Source of the DNA: Eucommia ulmoides
Taxonomy: Eukaryota > Streptophyta > Magnoliopsida > Garryales > Eucommiaceae
Direction: 5' to 3'
NCBI GenBank assembly: GCA_016647705.1
Contig: CM028327.1
Location: 8,875,726-8,939,725, forward strand
DNA: 64,000 bases
In this document: piece by piece, positions 37,861-49,300 of the stretch
How the letters are laid out: every line of letters begins with the position of its first letter
Position numbering within the stretch: position 1 is the stretch's first letter
Made by a program: the position numbers and the translations under genes
The notes under the pieces: generated by a model
What the model was told of the DNA's origin: nothing
The model's input: the letters and a program-made list of their open reading frames with translations, nothing else
Database searches by the model: none

Positions 37861-38614
37861 TTTATACTCCCGTAATATTTTTGTAAACACTTATCTCTGT
37901 GTTTAGAGTTTATTTTTGGTGTATCTCTAACCATTGATACGTGAATAAAGAATTGGAGCGATTACCAAGCATTTCTATTAATAAAATAAAATTACCAAAT
38001 AAAGTATTTTTTTAACAATTCTATTAAGAAATAACAAAATTATCGAACAATCCTTTGTGGTTATTCGGTCAAATTTGCCCTTATGATTATATATGACTTT
38101 CTTAAAAAATGAGGATTCAAAATCAACACATTATTATGATATATTTAGTTTTTCATAAATAATTTTTTTAAAATAATATCACAATCTAACATTTTTTTCC
38201 TTCATTTTCAGTTGAAGTGTTGAGTAATTCAAATTCCAATTTTTTATACCTTTTCAAATTTGTGTTGAATTCTTCATCATTTTCAGTTGAATTCAATATG
38301 ACATTTCATAAGAATTTTCATACTTTTTCAAATTTATGTTGAATTCTTCATCATATTTATGTTGAATTCTTCATCATTTTCAGTTGAATTCAACATAATA
38401 ATTCTGAAATTTTATAATTTTTAAATTTGTGTTGAATTCAATATGATACTCCGTGAAAATGCCAAATGGAACTAATTAAAACCGGTGAAAATACATTTTC
38501 AAAACTTCACAATTAAGTCTCAAACAAAGAAGGTCTAAATAAAAAGTCCAAAGTCCATGCGAAGCGCGATAAATTAAACCACCAAAGTTCTTGGTTAAAA
38601 TTTTTATTTTTTTT

Positions 38615-41600
38615 CTAAGCGCTCTTATTCTCCATGAGCTTCTCGATCATATCGGCCGCTTCTTGAACGGTGGTGATGCTCTGCGCGCTCTCTTCTTCCA
38701 CACTGATCCCGAATTCCTCCTCAAGTCCCATCACAATCTCAACCTATACATACATATAAACAAAAAACGATCAAGGGCGTGTTTGGTTGGTCCTTCAATT
38801 TGAAAATTGTACTACTTTTTATTGTCCTAAAATTGTTTCTTTTAATTTATGAGAACGAAGACAAGAAACATGTTTGGTTGCAATATTTGCTATTTTTTCT
38901 TTAAATGTATGGTGGCCAGCACGGTGGTGGTGGTCGACAGGATGGTAGTGGGAATAATTTTGTTTTCTCAGATTCTTAAAGAATTAAAAAATTAATCTCA
39001 AATTACTCCCAAAATTTTGGAAACACGTTTTTGTACATTAATCCCAAAATTTTGGGACCGGGAACAATAATCAAGGAACGAAAACAGTAACCAAATTGGG
39101 TCATACGGAATTGTACTTAACCCGTGTCCCTGTCTGTGCTATTTTAGTAATTTTGTAAGCACATAATCCGCTAATCGCCTTATGATGACATTTCTTGAGC
39201 ACCAAGGCTAATGGCAGGGTATCGTCCCTATGTTATTTTGGTAAGCACTTTACCCCCCCCAAAACTAAAATATTTCGTCAACCTCAATAAGACAATTAAT
39301 AGCTCATTTAATATTAATTAATATTTATACCCCTTGCCGAGTTTAATATGAGGGTAAATTTGTAATTTCACACTATTCTGTTAATTATTTAACGATTGCA
39401 CTTTAGTTTAAAGTACAAGGAGGTAAAGTGCTTTACCAAAATACGACAGGGCGTAAACTGCAATTTAAGCAAACCACGGGGTAAAATACTATTTAACCCT
39501 TTTTTTTCCTCCCTCTTCCAAATTTCAATTTCTGATTTTGTTTACTTTTGTTCTCATATTACTGTTTTTTGTTCTCGTTTTTTCTGGGGAAAAGAAACAT
39601 TTTTTGTGTGTGTGGATGTTGAGTTGAGAATGTACCGTGTCGAGAGAATCGGCTCCAAGTGCCGCAAATTTTGAACCGCCGGTGACCTCAGAGTCAGCAG
39701 GCAGTGCTAGCTGATTCCTCACAATTTCACACACTTTGTTCACCGTCTCTGGTTTAGCCTGCTCCAAAATAAATAAATATATTATTCATAAAAAATATAT
39801 TCTTTTATGAATTTATTTTGAAAATGATTCTTAATAAAAGAATTTTATTTATTAATTTTTTTTGGACAGTGCTATTGCCATTCCAAAAATCATCTATGAC
39901 ACTTCTTCATCCACTTTTTTTAAACATAAATTACCAAAAGCCCATTATTCAGTGTTGAACTTATGGGATTTTAATATCAAATGATACCCCTTTTGGTAAT
40001 TTTGCTCCAAATATTTCATCACGACATCTTAGCAATTGATCATTGATTCCCCCTCAAATCAATCTCAACCCTTAAAAAAAGACATTTTCAAAAACAATCC
40101 GAAATGACTCCTTTCATAATTCATATTAATTAACAACATCCAAAGAGAGAGAAACATACCGCACAGCAAATCCGAAAGCGAAGTGGTGTTGGCCTCATCC
40201 TGATAGAGGGGAAGGATTTTCCGTTCGTAGAGACGGAAGCCATTTTGAAATTAGAAACCTGGGCAAATGCCTGTAAATTTAAACGAAATTAAGATGGAAC
40301 GACATAAAACGAAATGTAATTTGTTAGGCAAGTGAAGATCATGCCCAAAAAAAAAAGGGTTTTGAAAGTTATTTTGAATTGAACTTCGGAAAGGGGGGGA
40401 AACTGAACTTGATTTTCTTTGTTAAATTTCAAAGGGCAAATCATATTTTTGTCCCTAAAGTATAGGGGTGGGTGAAAATGTAACCCTGAGGTTTGCCAAA
40501 TTGCACATTTGATCTCTCAAGTTTCACATTTTTTTTTCAATTCTGTAAAATAAAAAAAAAAAACGTCACTAATGATTTTGGATGGAAAATGGGTTGTGCT
40601 CAGCACATGGCTTTCTAATAGTGACATTTTGCGTTATTTCATCACTGCACTAAACTTAAACCTAAGACACTTTCCTATAACCTTTCTCTAAAAAAGATTC
40701 GTTTGAAACATGATAGAAAAGCATCAATATATATATATTTGAGACTTCTTTTATGCATAATCAATTAAATTCTGGACAGCCAATAACACACCATACTTCT
40801 ACATTCAACACCTCTAATATTCAATCGGTGCATGCAAACAACTCTCTTCACTTTCTAATTCCGATTTTAAGCAAAAAGACAATGATCAAAATGATTTTAG
40901 CTATATGACTGATCGAATATGCAATCAAATGAGTTAAATTTAGGTCAAATGTGCGTCTACACATATACATACACAAAAAACGAATGTGAATATACAAATT
41001 GGAGACCCCATGTAGTACAATCAACAAAACAACACATAATCGAATTCAGATATCATATCGCAGATCAAGTACTAAACGGCTATTTCGACGAGCACAAACA
41101 CTAAAAAAATGCGTAAATCTCAGTTCGCATTTATACATACACATATACAGATTGCAGACCTCATATATACATACACAAAAATGAATGTGAATATACAGAT
41201 TGCAGACCTCATATAGTTCAATCAACAAAACAACACAAAATTCAATTCATATCTCACAGATCACGTACTAAAAAGCCATTTCGACAAGCAAAATGCGTAA
41301 ATCTCAGTTCGCATGTTTTGCACATCGATACACAAGTATAATACCTTGTTCTGCTTGAGAGAGGGAGAGAGAGACGCCATTGAAGTGGACAATTCAGTCA
41401 TGGAAGCCATTGATGGACTATAAACACAACAAATCGAAGAGAGAGAGAGAGAGAGTGGGGCGGAGAGCACGAAGTTGACAATTAACTTCAAAATTAAGCC
41501 CAAAGTGAAAATAGTAATCTGAGATTTCTTTCAGTCATGATCAATTCAATGCTGAACGAACAATAACACACCATGCTTCTACATTTCTCATATTCAATCG

Positions 41601-42307
41601 GAGCATGCAAACAACTCTTCACTTTCTAATGTCCGATTTTAAGCAAAAAAGACAAAGATCAAAACGATTTTAGCTCTATCACTGACCGAATGCGCAATCA
41701 GATCCATATGCAACAAGAACATGAGTAAAATTTGGGTCAAATATGCGTCGACACACATATATACACACACAAAAAACGAATGTCAATATACAGATTGCAG
41801 ACCTCATACAGTACAATCAACAAAACAACACAAAATTTGAATTCAGCGCACAAACACTAAAAAAATGCGTAAATCTCAGTTCGCATATATACAAACACAT
41901 ATACATAGACAAAAATGAATGTGAATATACAGATTGCAGACCTCATACAGTACAATCAACAAAACAACGAAAATCTGAATTCAGCGCACAAACACTAAAA
42001 AATGCGTAAATCTCAGTTCGCATATATACATAAACATATACATACACAAAAAATGAATGTGAAGATACAGATTGCAGACCTCATACAGTACAATCAACAA
42101 AACAACACAAAATTCAATTCATATATCATAGATCAAATGCTAAAAATCTATTTCGACAAGCACAAACACTAATAAAATGTTTAAAAAAACGCGTAAAATC
42201 TCAGTTCGCATGTTTTGCACATCGATACACAAGTATAATACCTGATTCTGCTTGAGAGAAGGAGAGAGAGACGCCATTGAAGTGGACAATCCAGTCACGG
42301 AAGCCAT
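38615..42307 (-). CDS. ACP: Plastid acyl carrier protein precursor
   Basis: Four exons on the minus strand: 42242-42307, 40160-40270, 39636-39758, 38615-38743. All junctions are phase 0 and give 142 aa, normal for plant plastid ACP. Residues 1-59 are a Ser/Thr/Arg-rich chloroplast transit peptide ([20 protein letters not shown]...). The mature domain starts about [14 protein letters not shown] and has the [11 protein letters not shown] motif, whose Ser takes 4'-phosphopantetheine, and the acidic helix [14 protein letters not shown]. It ends [14 protein letters not shown]. The protein carries acyl chains during stromal type II fatty-acid synthesis. Exon 1 is tandemly duplicated: a near-identical 66-nt copy lies at 41345-41410. 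The outer copy is preferred because it keeps a TATA box. ACP1 is also a neighbour of NHX2 in Arabidopsis. Confidence 0.94.
38775..39100. repeat. Possible decayed TIR element in ACP intron 3
   Basis: GGGCGTGTTTGGTTGG at the left and GTAACCAAATTGGGTC at the right are roughly inverted, with internal AATTTTGGGA-type sequence. The ends agree only partly and no target duplication is seen. Confidence 0.35.
39110..39510. repeat. Foldback repeat of the TTTACCCC family in ACP intron 3
   Basis: A diverged long copy with TTGTAAGCACATAATCC in the left half and, in the right half, AAAGTGCTTTACCAAAATAC and GGGGTAAAATACTATTTAACCC in inverted order. The inverted arms are imperfect. Confidence 0.5.
40735..41500 (-). 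repeat. Inner unit of a tandem segmental duplication at the ACP 5' end
   Basis: It aligns with 41515-42400 over almost its whole length: shared ACACACCAT...CTTCTACATT, ATTTTAGCTATATGACTGA-type and GCAGACCTCATATAG phrases, then exon 1 and its 5' leader. Similarity ends just past GGCGGAGAGCACGAAG at about 41473, so this unit lacks the promoter sequence beyond the outer unit. Confidence 0.85.
41345..41410 (-). pseudogene. Duplicate of ACP exon 1
   Basis: A 66-nt open copy of the first coding exon ([20 protein letters not shown] then NK) with an intact ATG and GT donor, in the same phase as the outer exon 1. It could splice to exon 2 and would change only a few transit-peptide residues. Upstream of its 5' leader I see no TATA box, unlike the outer copy. 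It is either a silent duplicate or an alternative first exon; the sequence does not decide. Confidence 0.75.
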
Positions 42308-42400
42308 TGATGGACTATAAAAGCAACAAATCGAAGAGAGAGAGGAGAGAGAGAATGGGGCGGAGAGCACGAAGATTGTGAGGCAGGCTAATTAGCAGTG
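41515..42400 (-). repeat. Outer unit of the ACP 5' tandem duplication, with a 145-bp array
   Basis: The counterpart of 40735-41500, ending in the outer exon 1. Inside it a unit of about 145 bp, recognisable by ACAGATTGCAGACCTCATAC, repeats near 41790, 41930 and 42070; the inner unit has two copies at wider spacing. The whole array lies in ACP intron 1. Confidence 0.8.
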
Positions 42401-42427
42401 GAAGGAAAGAGAGAGGCGAGTAGTTCG

Positions 42428-42435
42428 TTTTTATA
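42428..42435 (-). promoter_or_regulatory. TATA box of the ACP gene
   Basis: TATAAAAA on the minus strand, about 120 bases upstream of the outer ATG and about 30 bases upstream of the CT-rich leader. It lies just beyond the duplicated unit, so only the outer first exon has it. Confidence 0.65.
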
Positions 42436-42679
42436 GACGATTTTTGGGTGTTTGTTTGTTGGCTTTGGTTTTAACGGAAGGCGGAAAGGGAAGGGAGTTT
42501 GTTTGGACGCGGGATTATGGGGATCCCTGGTTAAGGGGTTTGATTTGAGGGGTAATTTGGGTAATCTAAGATTAAATATTGGTTTATCAAATTACACATT
42601 TGGTCCCTCAAGTTTAATATTTGTTTTAATTGCACACAAAATTAAAAACGTTATTAATAAATTTGGATTAAAAAAATGC

Positions 42680-42975
42680 ATAGAAGACCCATCGAAGAGA
42701 AGATGAGAGAAAATCGTTTACGGTGACTTGGACATGTACATAAAAGACTCATAAAAACACTAGTGATAAAATGCGATTTAGTTCAAGTGCGAGGGCTACT
42801 AGAGGGAGTGGTAGGCCTAATAAGACTTGGAACGAGGCTGTTAGAATTGATTTGATGACATTGAACCTGACAGAGGGGATTGCTCTCGATCGTTCATTAT
42901 GGCATAAACAGATTCATATAGTTGACTTTATTTAAGTGGGACAAAGGCTTAGTTGTTGTTGTTGTATTAATGAAT
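42680..42975 (+). mobile_element. LINE-1 3' end, 5'-truncated
   Basis: The C-terminal tail of a plant L1 reverse-transcriptase protein. One frame reads KMRENRLR then LGHVH near the start, and another reads GRPNKTWNEAVRIDL, LTEGIALDRSLWHKQIH and VDFI before a stop at about 42933, matching the usual tail of plant LINE ORF2. Because these are in two frames there is at least one frameshift, plus an in-frame stop (TGA) after NRLR. It ends in a TTG repeat (about 42951-42966) typical of LINE tails. Everything upstream is missing. Confidence 0.75.
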
Positions 42976-44699
42976 TTGAATGAAAAATAGACTTTTCTCT
43001 TCTATAGAGATATTTTCGTCATTTTATCACTCCACTAAACTTAAAACGTTTTTTCTAATATTTTTTAACAATGATTTTTTTGAATAATGTCAGGGAAAAG
43101 CTTGAATTTTATTTAGGAAAAAACGTATTACATGTAGTGGAGTGAGAACAACTCATTTTTCATCCAAAATCATCGATAACATTTTCAATTTCATAGAATT
43201 TGAAACAAATGTGGAACATGAGGGATCAAATGTATAATTTGGAAAAACTCAAGATCCACATGGATATTCACTCTTAGGGGCCAAAATTGTAATTTCATCT
43301 TAAATATTTGTTAGTACACCTAATTTTCTTAAATGTATTGTTTAAGATTATCATTTTATCCCTTTTCAAATAACTTTAGTTTTTATTTACGCTTTTTATT
43401 TTCTTAAAAATGCACTAACCTCCCACCTCCTACTCATTATTCCCACCTCTCTTCTTTTTCTCTTTCTCTCTCCGCAACAGATATAGAGAGACGAGATGAA
43501 GGGGGGGTCGACTGGTGTTTGGGAGGATCGGGGGGATCGACGGGGTCGAGAGTTAGGAGATATGTGCGTGAGAGTGTGTGAGAGAGAGATAGTCGATACC
43601 GGTGGTAATACTTACCAGTCACCAGAAAATATGAGAAGGAAATAAAGAAAAAGAAAAAAAGTATAATAAAATAAAAAGTTGAAGAAATATATGTATTTAG
43701 TAATTTAAAGGGTAAAATAGTAATTGAATTAAATATTTTTCAGTTAATCTCTTAATTTTTTAATAATTAATTAAGGAAAAAAAAAAACTCCTTAAATAAA
43801 AAGCCTAAATTTCTCAAAACAACACAATAAATTAACAAATTAAAATGATTTGGATTATCTCTCTGTAAGATAAATTAAATATCAATAAATATCTCATTAG
43901 GATATTTCAAGAGTAAATAAATAGGTAGTTTTTATTAATTGTTTATTTTTCCCCCCCTATGATTTTAGATAATTTTATCATTATTTTAAATCAATTATTA
44001 AATTCCATAATTATTAAAATATAAAATTTGTGTATATATAAGTTTTTAAATTAAAAACTAAAGAGAAATAAACAGTTTCTCCTTAAAATAAGTTTTTTAT
44101 AATTTTTAAAAAAAATATTTAAATAATAATCAGTTATCATCAAATAAATTGAATTTATCATGAAATTCTCATTATAAATATTAAAAAAATTAATTATTTT
44201 ATAAACAAAAAAATAAAAAATAAAAGATTATATAATAATGGTTACTTGCTTAGTTTTCAAAACTAGGGTCTAAAAAATGACATTAATTCCAAGGAATTTG
44301 ATGGCCTAACCATGACAAAAAGGTCCACAAATGGTCATTGAGAAAACCCCCAAAATTAAGACTGCTAATTTTTATATATATATATATATATGTCTCCACA
44401 CCTATACAGGATGAAATTATTAATCTCGTTCGGAATACGTGGTTGTCTTTTTTAATAAATATTTTTTCGCAGGTTTGAATCTCTAATTTTACAGAGATCT
44501 CTCAACTGCTTTAATTCAAATGGATCTTACCATTAAAGTTACACTATGTTGGTAAGACTACTTATTTAATATAAATGTTTTAATTAAAAATTCGGAGAGG
44601 AAAATAATTTGACCTACCAAGCCAACCATGTAATTAATATTGGAAGATTCATTTTGGACCATTTAAATAACATTGACAAGGGAAAAAGTTATGAGGTAA

Positions 44700-44990
44700 A
44701 TGGCACTTTGTCCCTTGTGATTTTACCGAATTTACTTTCTATTTTTGTTGTATTGTTAAAATTATATTTCCGTTAAAAATAACAGTCGAAATTCACAGCG
44801 ATACTCCCGAATATCAATTTTCGTCCACGTTGGGTAAGATATAATGTAAATTTGTCATTTCGTTGAGTGTTGTTAATTATTTAACCGTTGTACTTGGTCT
44901 GAATAACAAAGGGATAAGTGAAGACGAAAATTATATAGATGGTGTAAAGTGTAATTCGGTCAAACTGCAAGGAGACAAAACACCATTGAC
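44700..44990. repeat. Foldback repeat of the TTTACCCC family
   Basis: The left arm AAATGGCACTTTGTCCCTTG and the right arm (reverse complement TCAATGGTGTTTTGTCTCCT) are inverted, with GTAAAGTGTAATTCGGTCAA facing CCGAATTTAC. The loop contains a CGTTGAGTGTTGTTAATTAT phrase shared with other long copies. Confidence 0.6.
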
Positions 44991-45169
44991 CCAAAATTAT
45001 ATACTCCCTTTAATTCTTGGAAAAAAAAACCAGTATTACTCGACAAAAACCGTTTACTAAAGAGTTTTTATTGTTTATGTGCTGTCATCCCAAATATTCA
45101 TCTTATTTATAGAAATCCATATCTGTAATTGCACAGTCCATCGCATGCTTTAAAAATCTGTAATCACCA

Positions 45170-45480
45170 AATTTCACTTTATGCCCTGGTGGTATTTTCA
45201 TCAGTATAAATATAAATGTAAATCAATATTTAATAAATTTTAGTGAAATAACCAATTTACTCTTATAGCCGACCTGACTCGAGAGTATAAATATCAATTA
45301 ATATTAAATAATTTTTTATTTTTGACTTTTTAAGATTTGTCCATAATTTTAACTAAAAATGTAACTATTACACTTAATTTTGAACCACAGGAAGATAAAT
45401 CCTGTGTATCAAAATGTTATAGTAGATAAAGTGTAATTCAATCAAATTATAAGAGAGTAAAATGCTATCTACCCTAATTT
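45170..45480. repeat. Foldback repeat of the TTTACCCC family
   Basis: The left arm TTTCACTTTATGCCCTGGTG and the right arm GATAAAGTGTAATTCAATCA are inverted, and the loop carries a GGTATAAATATCAATTAATATTAAATA-like core shared with the 51361-51771 copy. It is diverged. Confidence 0.5.
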
Positions 45481-46289
45481 TTTTTTTTTTTAAAAAGGCA
45501 TTACTTTTGGACCATGATAAAGTACTTTTAGTATTGTCAAATTAATTACACGTGGGGCCATTATTAATTAATGGCCAAGCCATTAAAGCCAAGCGGAGTT
45601 GAGTTGACTGAGTAACGTGAATAGTTTAAATTTGGTCGGATTTTATATAAAACTAAAATAAAAACTGTCAGTTATATACCAAATTAAATTTGTAATCAAA
45701 CCATCATATTTTTAAGTGGTTTTAAAACCGATAAAATGTATATAAAATCAAAATGGTGAAACTATTTAAAAATTTTAATTTTATAAAAAATCAAAACAAA
45801 AATACTGTAGACATTATTTTTTATATATAAATAAAAATATTATTAAAATATAAAACATAAATTTCAAAAAATAAAACTAAAACATAAAACTATTAATTGT
45901 TACAATAAATATATCTAACCATAATTAAAATACATCAATAAATAAAATAAACGATTGTAACCAAATTAATAATATATGTATATGGGTGTAAATTATAAAT
46001 ATATAAAAAAATAAAGATATATATCTTATAAGAATATATTTGAAATATCGATTTGACGGTTCAATTTTGCAGTAATTATTTTAAAATTAAAATCGTTTCG
46101 ATTGGTAATTTTAAAATTAGTTACTTGTCCATGGGTTTGGCGGGTTTCTTTTTTTGGCATCTCTAGGCGAGTCGATGTGAATACGACGTCGTCTAAAGGA
46201 TACCGTCTGGTACAACTGCCCTTTAAGGATGGGGCCCACGTACAACTCCGCTACTCCACGTTCGTTCGTTTTTTTCCGCCCTTCGCTTA

Positions 46290-46303
46290 ACTTCTACTCT
46301 GCT

Positions 46304-46338
<35 letters not shown>

Positions 46339-49300
46339 GCTACTGCTCCAGAGACAGAGAGAGAGAGACCTCCATTGTTTCAGATCACCAACTCTCTCTC
46401 TCTCCTCTCTCTTTCTCTCTCTCTCTAAAATGTCACCTCCATCACCAGCAGCACCACCAGAAGCGCAATCATAAATTCATCCATTCGTTCGTTGAAATCC
46501 TCTCTCCTCACCTGTTTGCTGAAATTTCTCTTGGCCTGGAGAGCTCGCCTGTTTCTCTGTAAGCGCTTCTCCCTCTCCCTCTCTCTCTCTCTCTATATAT
46601 ATATATATTATGTTTGTGAGTGTATATGTTATGGTTACTTATGGTCGATTTACGCGTTTGGTGTTATGTTCTCCGATTTCTTGAAGTTATGATTCGAGTT
46701 CGTTGAACTACATTATGCGGGAAAAAAAATGAGATCGTCGAAGTTAGGGTTTGGAGTAAGTAGTTCTGGATTGAACGCTTTTATTTGAGCAGATACAAAT
46801 TCTTATGTGTGTGTGTGTAGAGGGGAAGAGTTGAGGATTTTAGTGGAAGAATTTGCTTAAGGAGCCGTTTGATTGTTCTTTGATTCGCAAATTTTCACTA
46901 TTTTTCAAATAGTGAATTTATGAGTTTGTTATGGTTTAGTGTTTGGCTATAAGAATTTAAGAATGATTAAATTAACTAGCTAATCATTTTAGTTGTGGTT
47001 CGATTGCTATTTGTTCGTGTAATTGGAGTTAAAAATAGCTTGAAATTTTAAGTAAACTGAAATAGATTAAACAAACAATATGATTACAGCACAGTTAAAT
47101 GAAAAAAATACATAAATCAATTCATCAAAAATAAGATAATTTACACAACCAAACGGCCCCTTAGTTTTTTCGTTTTAGGGAAATCAACAAGGGATTGATG
47201 TGAAGAAAGGAGAAACTCTTCTTTGTCTAAAAAGCTGGCTTTCTCTCTCTCTTTTTTTTTCCCCTTTTGATCTTCTTTCGTGAACTTTTTTTTCCCTTTC
47301 AAAAAAGCAAACAGTTGGTTTTTGTCATGAATAAGTGGGAATAAGAGCAGTACTTCCCATTTTCTCTTTGACTGATTTACAGTCATAAAGAAAAGTTGAC
47401 ATAGGAATCTTATGGTGAAAAAAAGTTGAATATCACCATCCAAATTTTAACCATTTTTCAAACATTCCGCAGCTTGAAACGGGGGAACCAAATTCAACCC
47501 CTTGAACTAAAACTAGTCATGATTTTCCATAGCTCATGTTAAAAAATTTGCTTATGTTTATTTGATGAGAAATATGAACTAAACTAAAACTATTCATGAT
47601 TTCAGGTGAGCAAGAATGATGAGTTCAAAGCTACTGGATATTCAACCCCGCGAACTCAATTTCACATGTAAGCGCATAAAATTGGATCCATTTTGGTGTC
47701 GTTCTTGTTATGTAGTCCTCTATTTTTGGTCTTTAATTTGTTTATCCAAATTATAGATATTATTTTTTTGTCTTTATCAACTTACTTTTCAATCCTTACC
47801 TGTAGTTTATTAATGTTAATTATAATATGAAATATAAATTTAACGCTAGTTAACATTAACTCGAAAGATTAAATCTAGTTGATGTTAAAAAAAGGACTAG
47901 TTACAAATTCAACACTAGTTAACATCAACACTACTTTATTTTATATTATATGCATAAAAGAAAACATATGCTATGATTTTCCTTTCTATCATTCTGTACT
48001 TTATGTTATTTACAAGTTTCCTCTTTTTTTATTCCTTCAATGGAGGCATAATTCAATCATAAGGAAGCATAATAATTAAAATAAGTAATGGTTTTTTTGT
48101 CTGCCTTAATAATATGATTGCTGTGCACTCCATAAACACTTGATGCTCTAATACTGTTAATTTCTCTTATTATGCATGGAGCCTTATCTTAAGTTATCAA
48201 AGTTAGTTCATATCTCTCTCTTTTTTGTTGAGTTTTAGGGTATGTTTGGTTGGGTGGAAAAAGGGTGGATGAGAAAATAAAAAAGAAAAAGGGGTAGAAA
48301 ACGAAAAAAAAAATCCTACTTGGTAAGGAAGGAAAATAAGATGGAAAAGAAAATAGGGAAGAAAAAAAAGACATTCTACCTGATTTTTTTTCCCTCTAAA
48401 ATTTGGGATGAAAATGGAGGGAAAATGGTTGAAGTTTGAAAAAAAAAAAAAAAAATCAAAATTTCAATTATTCCCTTACCCTTTTATATCATATATACTC
48501 ATTCATTTATATGGTTTTTAGATTTTTTTTTTTTTTATTTTAATTTTATTTGTTAGTAATTCACTTGTATTCAACTTGAATGATAATTACTATAATTATA
48601 ATCATATTTCGGATAATTATAATCTTATTAGTTAGAGAATTGTTCATTTTTACATGATTTGAAATATTGATGGTAGATTTTTTATTTTATTTTGCAATAT
48701 GTAAGAATAAAATAGTAAATTAAATAACTGTATAATTTTTTTCTTTTTCTTTTTATTTCCTTACTAAAAATAAAATATTATATTTTCCTCCTTTTATATC
48801 TCTCCACTAAACTACCCTAAGGAAAATGATTTTTCTTCCACAAAAGAGATTTTTTTTTTTTTTATTTTCATTTATCTTTTCTTTTTTCTTTTCCATTCTA
48901 CCAACCAAACATAGCCTTATGCTTGAATTGATATTTATTACCTCGTCTCGTATTTTTAAATATATATATATATATATATTGAAAAACCGTTTTTGAGAAT
49001 TGTGACAAAATTGTTTGGTTTGGTTAAAGCTATTTTTTTTTTTTGAAAATTGAAACTTTAGTAGTGATACGTTACAAGTTAAAAAGTAGAAGAAGTGTGA
49101 TTGATTAAAATTTTAAAGGAAAATGGGCGTTTTTTGTGATTGATTTGTTGAAAATGGGAGTATTTTAGAGAGAAAAAAAATAAAAAAAATATTAAAAAGG
49201 AGTGATGTGATGGATTGAAAATAGTTTGTAAAATTTTGAATAGGGTTTCCGGAATAAAAGTAGCTTAATTTTTTGTTTAAAAAAAAACCCAGAAAATTTG

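Larger units (their letters stand above)
36228..38614. other. Intergenic region between the AGP and ACP genes
   Basis: A convergent gap without genes. It contains the AGP 3' UTR, a SINE-like copy with a tandem expansion (36575-36845), a TA repeat (36984-37010), a foldback repeat copy (about 37617-37860) and TTGAATTC-rich AT sequence around 38210-38450, where a phrase near TTGAATTCTTCATCATTTTC recurs three or four times. Confidence 0.45.
42976..46289. other. Intergenic region between the ACP and VAP genes
   Basis: No gene. Divergent genes flank it, so promoters lie at both ends. Inside are AT-rich stretches (43620-44280, 45600-46090), a TA run (44371-44392), two foldback repeats (44700-44990 and 45170-45480) and a purine-rich patch at 43440-43620. 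Open frames here have no domains. Confidence 0.45.

Noticed and set aside
41261-41503. A second complete ACP gene
   Set aside because: Only exon 1 is duplicated; the single set of downstream exons serves both copies.
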